Shown here: positions 12,861 through 26,545 of the stretch, one piece after another
How the letters are laid out: every line of letters starts with the position of its first letter
Position numbering within the stretch: the stretch's first letter is position 1
Source of the DNA: Halichondria panicea
Lineage: Eukaryota; Porifera; Demospongiae; Suberitida; Halichondriidae
DNA: 64,000 bases
Direction: 5' to 3'
NCBI RefSeq assembly: GCF_963675165.1
Contig: NC_087377.1
Location: 3,254,978 to 3,318,977, forward strand
Position numbers and translations under genes: made by a program
The notes under the pieces: model-generated
The model's database searches: none
Told to the model about the DNA's origin: nothing
Seen by the model: the letters and a program-made list of their open reading frames with translations, nothing else

Positions 12861-15800
12861 ATGATGGGCCTTGGGATGGTGACACGTCCACACAAGACCT
12901 CATCACCAGTGGTTAGCGATGACTATGATACCGTATAACTATAGATGCACTCAATACTGAATGTATAGATCTCCATCTGCATGTACAGACGTAACATTTA
13001 CCAAATACCTATATATAGAGTATTGCATGCAATCTTCCGTTTATACAGTTTGTAGCATTGATACATGGTTATTATGATCATGTTTTGGATTTTCAGGCGG
13101 AGGATTTCGGGATGAGAGGACAACAGCAGATTGGTGGTGACCACACATTTTCAACGTTGAGAGAGAACGATCACTCTGAAAAAATCATCAATCCAAGGCC
13201 ATTGTATGGTGTAGTACTACGTCGCACAAAACCTAAAGCTAAGAAGAGTGAACAAGAAAATTCTGGAATCGATGTATGAAAAGTTAAACAATGGCCTTAA
13301 GTGGTAATTGCACGAGGCGAAGCCAAGTGCTATTTACCCTTGCCATTGCTTAATTGTCATGAGAGTGCATGCATATGCATGCCCCTTCTTGATTGTACAA
13401 GTATAATATGGTTTCTAATCGTTTATGAGGCAATTCTCTGCAGTTTTAATAATCGGACGCGGTGAAAACAGCCCCTGTGCAATTACTCCCTTGACAACGT
13501 GCAATTACTGCAATTACTGATACATTCCAGATTAATAGTATGGTTACTCATGCATTCATAACGGGGTTACTCATGCATTGATACTCTCATGGGGATGAAT
13601 TGGTAAAGTGATACTATATTATTGTAACAGACCAGGCATGCAAGTCAATTAAGTCAATTAGTGTTAAATTGCAATGTCTCGCAATGCTCCCCCTGAGCTG
13701 CAAACAAGATTTTTCTTTCGTGCTAATGATTATCTCAATGTTTTACTTCAAATCAACACAGACATACATCTTTCTCGCTATAAATTATTATAGTGATGTA
13801 ATGCTGCGACCCAGCTATATTCCAGTCAGAGGCAGCTATCAAACGATAATGATACTACACATCTGTTTCACTTGAACATAGACCTTTGTGAGCGATGAAT
13901 TGGTCAATGCTTCCACTGCATGGATACCAGTTTTTATTTTGGTATAGACAGCATCAATCAGATATTCCTCAGAACTTGCGTCTTAATATTGTTTTATGCT
14001 TTTGATGCTGAGCACTCGGCAGTTGCAATACTCGGTCTTCATTAGTGTAGTTTAAACTAAAGCTCAACAGACAAGTGAAAGGTGGACCACTTTTGGTGCA
14101 TGCGGACTACAAGTAATAGTTGTGACACATGCACGTGGAATATATTGGCTCAGTAGTGACGTAGGCCCAAGGGCCGCAGGCAACCAGCACTACCAAATCC
14201 ACTGAGCCAATGTGCATGCATGCACAGGAGTGAAGCAACTGATTTGTTGTACATATTCCTTTTCTTGTACACATTACTCCTTTTATATAGGACACTATAC
14301 TTGCAGACATACTTATGCCGGCCTACCACAATTATAACTCCAATTATAACCTTGTGATACTAAACTTTGCATGATCTCTGAGAACATACAAATTAATGTA
14401 AAAATTTCGCCTCCGGCAGGATGGGAGGGGGAATTTCTCACTCCTGGGCCTATATCCCCTATACCCGCAAAGCCCCCATTTTTTTTTATTACGGCCCTGA
14501 ACTAGTACCAGGCCTAGTTGTTCGCCTAACCATTATAAAAGCGAAAACTCGATCGGCCTGGGATCAAGACAGGTTAATATAGCACTCGGATACGCCTCGT
14601 GCAATTAGAAGCCTTGGCATTGCTTGTTACTCACGCTATATTATCCCATATTGCACTCTTAACCATACTATTAATTATACTAATGTAGAATGAACTTGCG
14701 CAAAAATTGAAGCGAAGGAGGAAAATGAATGGTGAAGAGATTGAGGCCTATCCAATTGAACTTGATAAGATGTTTGATAAAGTGAGTGTGCATGGTTATT
14801 CTGATAATTATTATATTCAAAGATGTACTATGACACTGCCCTCAATGCCCCTCACAAAATTATAAACAATAATAATTTATTATTATGAATTTAAATCCCC
14901 ATAATTTCTGGCTTTATTAACTCAGGGCATAGTTATATACAAAGCCAATACTGTTATTGCACATAAAGTAATGGCTGCTGACAGTGCTACAACACTACAG
15001 CCAACAGGTGAAAATCCTATTAGTTCAACTGTACGCAGACCCCACATCCCTATCAATTCGAGGAGGACAACAACTAGTGACCTGCAGATAGCAGTGGTAC
15101 TACAAGATGCTCGCCAGAAACTGAAGCAGGTATCCTTTGCTGGCACAGAACGTCTCAGTTCAGCTATGTGCATACCCTTCAAACCCATTAAGATGCATCA
15201 GTGTCATTTCTAAATTTCAAAAGATGCGTTTTATTTAACACGTTTTATGTTACTGTAACGAATGTGTTTTTACTGTAGTCATGCGCATGTATATGTGCGA
15301 ATCAACAAAAAAGCTAATAAGTATACACATTATCATTTCTGCATTTTCTATACATATAGCTTTTAAGGGATATAAGTTTTTCTAATATTCTTATAATACA
15401 TTCATGCATGTATAGGATCATCACGGGACTCAACAGACAGAGCACAAACCAACGAGTGGGCTATACTCTTCTGAGAAACAATCAAAAATTAAGAACAGAA
15501 CTCAACAAGCTGAGCAAGTATTTACTGGTGAAAATTTCCAGGAAAAACCACAAGAAGGTGACAAAACTAACACAAGCAACCTGGAAATGATGGTACAATT
15601 CTTTATTCTTCAGGTGGTCGTACGCATGGTGATCGGGACTCTGACATATATCGATGGAACAGTCGAGTCCCTACTCCAGGTTGTAGGAAGGTGTGGCGTA
15701 CACTGAAGTCCACCACCTCTCAAGCTGTTCTCAATGCCATAGAATCCCTGACGAATGTTTCAACTCAAAACCTCACCATCAAGCGCAAGTTTAAGGAGAA

Positions 15801-18800
15801 AAGAGAAGGCCAGATGACTAAGTGGTGGTTTGTGATCAATGCAGATGAAGCTATCTTGCTGGAACTTGAAACTGCGTGGAGTGTGATAGAGCAGCAGACG
15901 GAATGGACTCTCGGGCCAGTGTTGAGATATCCTGAGTCTGAGAGTGATCCTGTTCCTACTCAACCAACAAAGAAAGTATGGTAGTTATTCCAAGTGATTT
16001 TATAATTATGAAGACAGTGGTGCATGCCTCAGTGATAATTTTACATCTAGATGAGCAGGAAAGAAAGAAAAAGAACAACGTATAACCTGCAAATTGAGAA
16101 GATTGACCAACTAACCAAGGAGTGTGAGAGGCTTACCGCTGAGAAAAATGCCATGGGTAATGACTTGGATTTTTTTAATTTGATTGCTAAATTTTTGTGT
16201 GAACCTAGCTGGGATCTCAATAAAGAAAATGGAGGACGAGCTGAGGAGCCAAAGTGAGGAAGTGACACGACTTCGGATGGAGGAAATACTGAGATTACAA
16301 AATGAAGAAAATTATAATTTGGAACAGGTACTGTCCACAAGAGGAAATTTATGTTATTATACTACAATTGAAAGTATGCCTCAGGTGCGCAAATCTGAAG
16401 AAGCGCTTTCTAATCCAGGTTGTAATAGTTCGGAAATCCTGTGCAGGAAATGGCTGTACTTGGAGAGAAAATTCTGGGCAAGAAACTTACTTACTTTAAA
16501 TAGTGTTGAAAAGCATGGTGCCCACTTCCTGTTTAGCAGCATACTTGTGATCAAATGCAAGGCCCAGTTATATGGGATCATGTGTTGCACATGAATGTGT
16601 AATGTGCACTATATAGCTACAGCTAGCTCCATCACAAGCATAAACATATTCAGTTGTCAGCTGCAAAGTCTTCCCTCCCCTCCCATGCACCCTTCTATAG
16701 CATAAATCTGGCTCAAAGGAAATAATGTTTATCGTATTAGTTATTGCATGAGCACGCTACGGCCCTTGACCACTAATTACTACGTAGCCAATATCAGACA
16801 TATTGCACGAGTGATTATGCAATAACTGATTTGTTGTATGGGAGAAGCATAGTTATAATGAGTTCATGCATTCTGCATTCCTTATTTTGATACCACAAAA
16901 AAGTGAGTTGTAGGAACAATATATAAAAGAGATCATTCCAACTTTAGTACAATTAAGCTTTCTGGCTGTGCGGAATATTGCACTGTGGTAACTTGTTAGC
17001 TTTGATGTACCTGGCTTCACTGTGCAATATGCCATAATTTATATTTGCACTGTGGTTTCTTTAAAATGCTACATTTGTAACATAACTGAAGATTCAACAA
17101 AATTTTCTAGATATTTAAAAGAGAAAAAACACGTTCAGCAACAGTAGAGGACCGTCGTATTTGTACCAAATTCTCAAAATTTTAACCCTATTATGCTATG
17201 CCCCAAGGACTTTATGCCAGCATAATGACCTAACCTATTATGCCCCAAATTATGCCAGCATAATTTGCCAGGGCCTATACATGCAACAGCTTGCAAGCAA
17301 AAACTGTAAGTGAGCGGTGGAATTTACTGGAAAAGTACAGTAATATCGCACGTTGGACTAATAGTGAGTTGCATGCCCTTTTCTCTCATACGCCCTTAGT
17401 AATATTAAGCATATATGAATGTGGTGTGGCCAAGTGGCCTATAAGCTGTCATCGGTATTAAAAGGTGTTCAAACATGCAGTGATATGAATGTTGGCACAA
17501 TAAGGGGAGTGGCCCCACAGTTTACCAACCCCCCCCCCCATTTTTCCCTCTGAGGAAATGGGGGGATATTGCCACATCATTGGAATGTTAATTACTTTCT
17601 TGTCAGTTAGACGAAGTGGAGTAAAAAGAATGTTAAAATAGTGCAATTTTTAATAACAGTACTATAACAGTGGCGTAGGCAGAGCCCCCCCTGCAACTTA
17701 GCTTGGATCACTGTGATCTTTCGATCTATTCTGCCGTACTGCATGCATATTATAGTTACTACTGAAATGTGGGCAGGGCTATCAGCTGATGAGCATGCTT
17801 ATACTGCTGAGGGTAAGTGATGACCTTTCTTTTAGCAATGAAATTCAGCACCTATGCTCAACCAATTTGAGCCCTGCCCTTCCCAAAATCCTGGCTATAC
17901 CACTATATAATTCGTTAAAACGTTCATGGATAATAAAAGGAGACATAATTATAACAAACAGAGAAAATAAACAATGTGTCCAGCCAGTTTCTTGGTGTGG
18001 CCTTTCCCTTCAGAAATAGAATTGAATCGGAGTCAAAATAATTACTATACCTACTGGTTTTATATTGGGTATAAAGCTGCAAGAGTGAGACAATTAAAGA
18101 GCTGCATTATAATAATTATGGACTTTGAACTTTTTGCATTTTTTTAAAAACAATCATGGTATATCATTTCCCACTCCTTCGAACATACCCTGTATATGCA
18201 AATGTAATGAATTGATAAATAGTCTGCTATATAGTATACTTTAGCTTCATTGCCCTAAGCGTTGGTGCCTCCACCAAGGCATCACCACCCGTGGTGCTTT
18301 CATTTAGAATCAGGTATACATGCATGCGTATGCATGCATAATTATTAAAATCATGATTCTATACGTATTTGCAGAGACAAGCAAGTAGAATATTTAGGCA
18401 ACTGGATAGACGTATGAAAGAGATTGCCTTGCTATTGCCGTCTAAAAAAGTAATCAATTCTGTAATCACTTGATGTATTAATTATGATTTGTTATGCAGA
18501 TCGAAGAGAAACGCCAGTATAGTACGGAAGTTAAGGAGTTCACTGTGAAATCAAAGACACCCATCCAATGTTCTGATCAAAACCAAATTGAAAGTGGCAG
18601 TTTTGGATCTATATATGCAGTCAACTTGAATGGGACTCCTTGTATCGCTAAGCGTCTACATAACATACTTATGGGGCGTGACAACCACCCTGAGATAATA
18701 AAGGAATATCACGAAAATTTTTGTCGCGAATGCGTTTTAATGAGCCGAGCAGAACATACTAATGTTGTCAAATTCCTTGGAGTACATTTTGGTAAAGATG

Positions 18801-19387
18801 AGTTTGATCTGACACTGTTTATGGAACGACTTCACACTGACCTTAATGTGTACCTCAGCAGTACACCAGACATACCTAGTCGCACTAAGGTATCAATTCT
18901 TCACGATGTCTCCTGTGGATTACTCTATCTTCACGAGGAGTGTTTTATCATCCATCGTGATCTCACAGCTGCCAACATTCTCCTAACAGCCGATAACCGA
19001 GCCAAGATAGCCGACTTTGGTATATCGAGAATGTTAAATAGAAGTTTTCCACGACTCACGAAAATTCCAGGTCATTTCATATATATGCCCCCTGAGACTT
19101 TTAAAGATAATCCTACATATGACGAAAGCCTCGACGTCTTTTCGTTTGGCGTTCTCACTCTTTATGTGGGGATTCAGATGTCACCTGACCTTTCCTGGGA
19201 TCCTGTGCCCAATGATGCCAAGGGGGAGCAAGAAATCTTCAAGAGAAAAATGTGGATTGAGATGATGAAACAAAAACAACCTGAACTAATCTCACTTGTC
19301 CTGTGGTGTTTGTCAGATGACCCCAAAAGCCGACCCAGCACTTATTGTGTGAACGTTACCCTTCAAGAAATGAAATATGACCTTTAG
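12861..19387 (+). CDS. Kinase gene C: diverged paralogue with an extra domain exon
   Basis: Exons read as 12861-12911 (start), 13097-13273, 14689-14781, 14926-15129, 15416-15557, 15614-15975, coiled-coil exons from 16051 and about 16230-16327, then 18375-18449 and the kinase exon 18500-19387 (TAG). Exon 15614-15975 encodes about 120 residues absent from B, D and E, including RVPTPGCRKVWRTLK and MTKWWFVINADE; I do not recognise it as a named domain. It is joined in phase 1, unlike the other introns. The kinase keeps ESGSFGSI, CIAKR, HRDLTAAN and a canonical DFG (the others have DLG), then MPPET. The junction between the 16.05 and 16.23 kb coiled-coil exons is unresolved, and the 16.33-18.37 kb intron may hide exons. 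Kinase call certain, full exon chain moderate. Confidence 0.72.
15238..15276 (+). mobile_element. Fragment of the 37.3-kb foldback element
   Basis: Matches one arm of the foldback at 37314-37468 (TTTTATGTTACTGTAACGAA, then TGTGTTTTTACTG). A solo arm in an intron of gene C, so that element has been mobile or has spread. Confidence 0.75.
15614..15975 (+). other. Gene C-specific domain exon
   Basis: Exon starting after CTTCAG and ending before GTATGG. With donor GAAG|GTGACA at 15557 it reads in phase 1 as a 120-residue block rich in Trp and basic residues: RVPTPGCRKVWRTLK near the start, a middle TIKRKFKEKRE, MTKWWFVINADE, and WTLGPVLRYPES near the end. The alternating basic and WWFVI strands suggest a small alpha/beta nucleic-acid-type fold, but that is a guess. 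An annotation starting at the internal ATG (15691) would miss the N-terminal 26 residues. Confidence 0.6.
16328..18374. other. Long intron of gene C
   Basis: About 2 kb without a supportable exon. It contains inverted TTATGCCAGCATAAT-type motifs at 17170-17280, a poly-C run near 17530 and solo MITE-like scraps. Small frames here have no splice or paralogue support. Confidence 0.5.
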
Positions 19388-20059
19388 CAACTATACTGTA
19401 AGTCTACATGCATGAACAATTTGTTTTTTTACCTTTACCTATAATGCATGTATTCATTGCAATTGTTACAGTTATTACTGTACATGTGTGAGCATTATCT
19501 TTTTGAAAATTAACGACAACAATCTATAGTAACTGTTGTGAATTGTATTGTTTTAATCGGAGGATGTCCTATTAGTGCACTAGAACTTGTACAGCAATTA
19601 ATCCCATATCACATCCAATCTGAACATGTATGGAGGGTTTTTATAAACTGGGGTGGTTCAATTGCCTTGGTTCTGCAATTTCAAGGATTGAGCACACATA
19701 CCTGAGACGGACGTCATTTAGTGGGTATAGTTGAAGATGTACACTACAGTTAGGTACCAACATCATCATGATCAGGTCCTGATAAAATTTAATGGTGAAA
19801 AACTTGATAAATACCTTTTTCGATCACCCTCGTTTTCACCTTAGTGGATTTCCCAGGTCACTAGTTATATATACTGTAATAATGAAAGCACCCGCGGGTG
19901 CTGATGCCTCGGTGGAGGTGCATGTCAAAGCTACATAACATAAAGCTACTAATAGCTTAATATTTTACACATGATGATGAACATTTTTTTGCATTAATTA
20001 ATTTTGCGAAACTCCTGCACACACCGGTATTTCACATGCAATTTATATCATGCATGACC

Positions 20060-20265
20060 ACCTCACAAGAAGGTTTGCTTGGTTATGAAGCTATACTGAG
20101 CAACAGATCACTGATGTGCTGGAAACTGGTTCCGTATACAATTGGAACAACTGCTGATCAGGCCAGATTGGATATTATCGGAGACAGCTAGTGGAGTTAC
20201 AGCAAACAAATGATGATTTGAATTGTAAAGTCAAGCAATAATTATATGAAGCTGATAAAGAGGTA
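20060..20265 (+). pseudogene. Relic of coiled-coil exons of the kinase family
   Basis: Shows decayed pieces of two exons known from genes B, D and E: GGTTTGCTTGGTTATGAAGC and AACAGATCACTGATG match the central exon, and GGAGACAGCTAGTGGAGTTA, then TGATTTGAATTGTAAAGTCA, match the coiled-coil exon. The pieces are fused with the intron lost and the frame is broken. Confidence 0.75.
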
Positions 20266-20337
20266 AAAAATAATAATTGTTGTACAAGACTACATAATTA
20301 TAGTATACTGGCATAGAGACGGTATCAAGAGCAGGAA

Positions 20338-20455
20338 ATTGACACTTTTAAATTTTGAGATAGCGATGTAGACAGTCTTTGAGATTCATACATAGACGCT
20401 CCATAACTAGATCTAGACTAATAGTGTGAGCTCTCTCCCGTAATCTCTCTGCCTG
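20338..20455 (-). pseudogene. Inverted fragment of a kinase exon
   Basis: The reverse complement matches the kinase exons around the hinge: GAGAGATTACGGGAGAGAGC, then TTATGGAGCGTCT and CTGTCTACATCGCTAT (compare gene A 507-620). About 120 bp, frame interrupted, orientation opposite to all intact kinase genes. Evidence of a lost or rearranged sixth copy next to the forward relic. Confidence 0.8.
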
Positions 20456-20948
20456 GGATCCTATATACTGAAGGATCTAGTAAGTATACATGCATCTGTT
20501 AATTTATTGTTTGATTTTTGTCTATTCAGTATACAAATTATCGACATGTGTACTTGTTCGAGTGTTTGTGTGCATGTTGTAATTATAATATCTACTAGGT
20601 ATATACCAGCTGAGCTATAGGGGACAGTATATACTAGCCACTATAATTATTATAGAGGTGCATATATAGATATAAAGATATATATAGGGCACATGCATGC
20701 ATGCAGAGGTGTCATGGAGCTGGGGAATACCCATGCTGACCAGTGAGTGGCAGTGACCATTATGCAATGACAGCATGCACAATGCACTCTATCACAGTAT
20801 GCACTATAATAATTTGTATAGTCTAAGTAAATATTATTATAGATCTAAAATAATGAACATTGCTTCATGTGTAAGAGCATTTATGATTAATTATTCACAA
20901 GTTCCTTTGAGTAAGTTGCAACTGCTTCTCAAGCTCTGTCAGTGTAAA

Positions 20949-23900
20949 ATGTCAGAGAGAGGTACGCAAGAGAGCAGACTAATGGATTACCATCGGCACC
21001 GAGAGAATACTGGTATGGTGACAAGTCCACACGGTGCCATATTCTTATTGGTGAGTGCATTAGGGATAGTTCATTATCAATTGTTAGACTTAATTGCAAT
21101 TGTATGTTGTACCATTGCTAAATTATGGTATCGGGAGCTCTGTTTTTTGCTGGTCTTGCAATGTATATACATGCATACGTTTTTGTATTAATACTCTAAG
21201 CTTTTACTATTCTTAGCCGGCATGGGGAATTCTAATTATAACTATAGCTAATTAAAGCCAAGCTAAATCCATACGCTATTTCTATGAATTTAGCTTGTAC
21301 AGCTAAGTACGTAATTATTCGCGAACCATAATTATAGTCCTACACATCACGATCATGCCGCATTGTCGACGAATTTTTCAGGCAGAGGAGTTCAAAATGA
21401 AATTGCAGAATCAGAATGGTGGTGACCACACATCATCAACTGTGAGGGGGAAGAATGACCACGTTGAGAGAAAGAGTAGAAGTGCTACTTACTTTGTTGG
21501 ATCTCGTGGTGAAAATGTATATTATAATTATAGTTAGAGCTAAGCAAAATGAATGATAGGCAATTCTCATGCATGATTATATATGCCCGACATCAGCGAC
21601 ATGTATAATAATCTGATATGGTCGTATATAATCTGACTATTATATATAATAGCATGCCTTTGCTGTTTTTGTTGATTATTTAGGCTGACTATACAGTGAC
21701 ATGCATGAGCTGATCATAATTATAGCTATACACTGATATGATAAAAAAAGTGGTAAAGTGCGTGACTGACTATGTTGCAAATGCATATGCCTGACATTTG
21801 TCACTGAAAATTGCACTTGGGTGAAAACCATGCACACATCGTCTTTACAGTGTAACTAATATCATCGCCATGCATGCACTACATGAATCACAACAGCTGG
21901 CAGCCTCGGACAAGTTAGAACAGGAAGCTGGAACTAGTGATCATGCACAGCCATCAACGTTTGGTGTGGCACTACGTTGCACAAAACTTGTTATGGCTAG
22001 GGATTCTCAAGAAAGTTATGGAGCCAATGTATGCGTAACACTGTAATAATGATAATTGCCAGTTTAATCCGTTTAATACAGAATGAACTTATGCAAAAAT
22101 TGAAGCAGCGGAGAATGATAGTTAACGATGAAAAGAGATCGCGAGAGGATCCAGCAGTTCAAAATGAGAAGACGGTTAGCAAAGTGAGTGTATACTGTAG
22201 AAATTCATACTTATACTTTGTTTATGTTCACAAGATGATATAGCATCCATGGTTGCTTTACTGTGTAGCTATATAATAACATTATATGCATATTCAGGCT
22301 GAAAATGCTAATGCAGCCATTTCACAACAATAACAAAAGCAGCTGATAGTGTTAAAAGTGAAACACCAACACTCCAGCAAACAGATAGGAAACCTATCGT
22401 GTACCGATGCGAGTTTTCACCAGCAGGTAACTCAAGATACTCAGCGGCCGGCATCTCAGAAATCAGAAAATCAAACGCTTTGCAATAGTTCCTCCATATA
22501 CCTCTTACACGTGTTTTTGGTAGTGTGTCCCTCACCGACCCAGCATTTAGCCGAAAGGAATGTCAAAGCTTGGGAATTACCTTTATAAGGTTAAAATTAA
22601 TGCATGGCTACAATAATACAGTACATAGGCACAGGACAACAATATATATAGCACAACATTGCAAGGGTCCAGTGCCACATCGTATAGACTTCACTATAAA
22701 ACATTACGTAAATCATTTTGTTTCCATTCCCTCTTCCTCTTCCATCTATATGCCTCTCATGCACTAATTGCAGTCACATGCACCAATCCGTTATCGCACA
22801 CATGTATGTAATAAATATAGGGTATTGAAGAGGAGCGTCAACGGTCGTATGGGCTAGAGTCTTCGGAAAACAAATCAAAAACACAGCCATATGAGAATGT
22901 TCTCCCACTTCAGAAAAGTGTAAAACCAAAAGTGGTGAGCACCAAAGCAGAACAAGCTGATATTATAATTCAACAAAAACAGCGGGAACGTGTCCTTGGT
23001 TATGAAACTACTAAGGAATTTATCAGTGACGCTGGATGTGACGATGCTCCTATAACAAGAACAGGAGCAAACCATTGTGATGCAACTGTCAACAAATCCA
23101 CACTATCAGTTCAGTATACATGTACAGAGTTGGAACAACTCCGACAGACACATAAACAGGAGCTTGAAGAAAAAGAAAAGGTGTACAAGGTTGGTGGTTT
23201 TGTGCAGTGCATGGAATTAGACCTGCTGATTGCGAGATACATTGTTAGCTAGTATGACTCTTGCATGATTTTTTTTAATAGACTACCATAATTGTATGTC
23301 CTTATGAATAGAATTGTTCTGCGTGTGATATCTAACGACGGCTTTAGTATGTGACACTTAGTGATTACTACCACCACCATTAATGCTGTTATAACCCCTT
23401 GATTAATTATGTACAAAAAAGAAAAAAAGAAAAAACCTCGAATACAAGTACATGAAGATGGTAGATGATTTGGAGCGAAATTACCAGGTGGGTAACTCTG
23501 TCGTAAATATGATATGATAATCATAGTGTGCATGCTTTTCTTTACTGAGCCTTGTCCATCAAAACTGGATTCCACTTTTGTTCTCATTCAGAATAAGCAC
23601 GATGAACAGCGAAAACAACTGACTGAGAAGTTCAATAAAGCATTAGCTATCCAATCAGCTGAAGCACTGGCTGAGAAGGCACGTCTGCTTACATCCGCTG
23701 ATCAGACTCAGTTGGATCATCAGAAACAGCTTGTGGAGTTACAGCAGGAAAATGATGGTTTGAATCGCAAAGTCAAGCAGTGTGAACGCAACAAACAGGT
23801 AAAAAATATGATTGTTAGACAGCATGACTAATTATAGGTTGTTGATAAACTGCACACAATGAGACAAACCAAAAAATGGTTCAGGGATATACATAGAAAG

Positions 23901-25381
23901 TAACACTGATAAAGGAGCAGAGCTTTTGTCATTCATTCAAATTACTATAGCCTTACATAATTATACTGATGTATACATGCCGGATGATTAGCACTTATCT
24001 AATAATTATTACAAACAACCTCTAATAAGACTATATATACCATTGTATTATTGGACGTACAATTATTGTTGGGTGTTCTTCGATCCTTCCAGGATATCCT
24101 TCAACACTATCAAAGTGAAATCCAACTGCTTAGATTCACCAATCAACAGTTAGAGGTAAGAAGAAATCAATTGAATTAACAGATGATTGCATGTGCATGT
24201 GGCTACAGACCGAGTCTAACTACAAAGATGAGTTGGCTCCCTACATCTTAACTTGGCTCCCTGAGCTTGGTGAGCAACAAGGTTTGGGGTCGTACGGATC
24301 TGTCTACCCTATACAACTGAATGGGATTAGTTGTATTGCCAAACGAATTCACGACATTTTTCTTGGTAAAGGGAGAGGAGAAAGAGTGAATTTAAGGGAA
24401 AAACGAGCAGCTTATGAAAAGTTTTACCACGAATGTGTTTTACTGAGTCGCATCCGCCACCCCAACATTGTCCAGTTCATGGGTGTGTACTACGGGCCAC
24501 AGAGAGATTACGGGAAAGAGCTTACACTAGTAATGGAGCGCCTGTACACAAATTTGTACGACTGCTTACATCGCTATCCCAACATTGAAATGTGGCAAAA
24601 GGTGTCGATTCTTCTAGACATTTCCCAAGGTTTGCTTCACCTTCATTCTCGGGGTGTTGTTCACCGCGATCTGACAGCTCCCAACATTCTCCTCACAAGG
24701 AGCTTCCATGCTAAAATTGCTGACCTTGGAGTCTCAAAAATCATCCAAGTTAGCGGCACTAAACAAACCATGGCTCCTGGTAATCCTGACTACATGCCCC
24801 CTGAGGCACTAACCGAAATCCCCATGTACGGCTATGCTCTTGATATATTCTCGTTTGGCGTAATCATGCTCTTCGTGTTGAATCAAGAATACCCAAAGCC
24901 ATATGAGGTTCCTCTCAAGACAGTCACTGGCACCGTTCAACGACAGGAAGTTCAGATACAAAAGCGAAGGAAATGGATTGGCAAACTATCACCAGACGAT
25001 CCAATGAAACAACTAATCTGCCGTTGTCTTCAGGACGAGCCTAAACGGCGACCATTATCTCAATATCTCAACTCAACTCTGATTCATTTTGCACAGCAGT
25101 TCCCAAAGCCGTTCGTAGATACTATTGAAATGCAAAGAACATTGGTGAGTTGTGTTCACAGCACAATCTTATTTCCTATTTGCCAGCAACTGCAGAATTA
25201 CATTGCATGCAATTTATACCCTGAACTATAGCTTGCATTATTCAAAACAGTGAATATAAGTGTGCTACATCGGTTCATAGAATAATCTTTTTTCAGCAGC
25301 AGAATCATGTTATTGACTCTAAGAATCACTGAATAAATACTGTATTTCTCATTGCAGAAACCCACAACTCTACCTGCATAA
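20949..25381 (+). CDS. Kinase gene D: coiled-coil TKL-like kinase
   Basis: Exons read as 20949-21050 (start), 21382-21516, 21897-22028, 22082-22183, a doubtful exon at about 22299-22426, 22821-23189, about 23431-23488, 23592-23798, 24093-24155, 24209-25144 and 25358-25381 (KPTTLPA, stop). All clear exons are phase 0. The kinase exon has GLGSYGSV, CIAKR, HRDLTAPN, DLG, MPPEAL and DIFSFGV and is nearest to gene A. The coiled-coil exon has SADQTQLDHQKQLVELQQEN. The proline-rich module seen in B is not intact here: its counterpart near 22.3 kb has a net 2-base length difference from gene E and an in-frame TAA, so the exon is probably skipped or the gene is damaged at that point. Confidence 0.78.
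22299..22426 (+). pseudogene. Degenerate proline-rich-module exon in gene D
   Basis: Aligns with gene E 27359-27607 and gene B 4354-4611 (CAGCTGATAGTGTTAAAAGT against GCTGCTGACAGT; ACTCCAGCAAACAGATAGG against CCAGCAAACAGATAC). Relative to E there are two extra bases before the GCTGAT codons and an in-frame TAA, and the RRRPTPPPKPKKK part is gone. An acceptor choice inside the exon could rescue a frame, so splicing evidence would decide. Confidence 0.55.
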
Positions 25382-26545
25382 CACCTCGAACACGCAATGA
25401 GAACAATTTACATTTTAGCTGGTATCACTATAGTTCGTATAATTATAATTATCACTTACAAAAAATTTGTTTTGTTGAGTTTTTATATAATTAGCTATGT
25501 GCCCTATTGGAAAAATGTGTGCAATTTACTCGCCTGTAGTATATATAAGTTATGACAATGTTATGATGTTATTATAGTGGCTATAATAATTATATAATTA
25601 TACGTTGTGTTGGTGCGTCCACTCTGTGTCAATAATTATATAGTAGTACTGCAATCTTCAGGAGCTGATGTCATCAAAACAGTAGAGTTTTTCAGTGTTA
25701 TCTCAGCAATGGAATAAGCATGTATAGAGGATTTTCTCAATGTAGCCCATTTATCTGTAAACTTACTACAGACATTTAAAAGCTAAGCTATTAATTTTCA
25801 GAAGTTATTACTCTAACCAAAAGTAGATCTATATCAGAAAACCAGTAAATCATGAATTAAGTGAACTGCAAACTCATAAAGGATAGCCAGGAAACCTAAA
25901 CCATTCAACAATTATCTTATAGCTGTTTAAGGTTAGTGTTCTAACCTATGCATTACCCACTATAGCAATTTGCTATTAATCCCTTCAAACCCACCACTTC
26001 ATGCATGTTTTGATATTTTGTGGCTTGTTCATTCACCTACACAATGGTACTATCGCACCATTTCTTAAAAAGGTTCCAATCAAAAGATATCAACCTTTAA
26101 ACAACTATTCACACATTTGACTAAAATTGTGGTATATCTACTCTCTAAGCTGGATGCACTGTACATAGCTATGAACAACACAACAACTGTCCAAAACCAG
26201 TGGGTATAATATACAGTTATTATAGCTTGAAGTAGATTCTGAGTGTTTACTGTTGTATAGGAAGGTATAGATTGACATGAGGCACAGTGAGCTTGTTAAA
26301 GCCATGACATTCTTGGGGATGATGTGTATATGCATGGTTTCAGGGTAGGCCAGGGAATACCCAATGAATATCAACATGTTGACCACTTGTGCACATGACT
26401 TGTGTAATCTAATAGCCATTATATTGATATTTAGTTAGTCAGCCTATAAGCTCCTTTGGGTTGCAAGTTGCAACCCAGCCAACTATAATTAGTCTACACA
26501 CTTGCAGCTATAGCTAAAAAGATATCGGCAAAAGAGAACAGACCA
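25382..26545. other. D-E intergenic
   Basis: AT-rich, no supported exon. Carries the gene D 3' flank and the gene E promoter region; nothing specific could be named. Confidence 0.5.

Larger units (their letters stand above)
19388..20948. other. C-D intergenic with kinase relics
   Basis: Holds the 3' flank of gene C and two kinase-gene relics (20060-20265 forward, 20338-20455 inverted), then AT-rich sequence up to gene D. No intact exon seen. Confidence 0.6.

Noticed and set aside
15691-15984. Separate small gene starting at ATG 15691
   Set aside because: The open frame extends upstream to an acceptor at 15613 and downstream to a donor at 15975, and it fits as an exon of kinase gene C.
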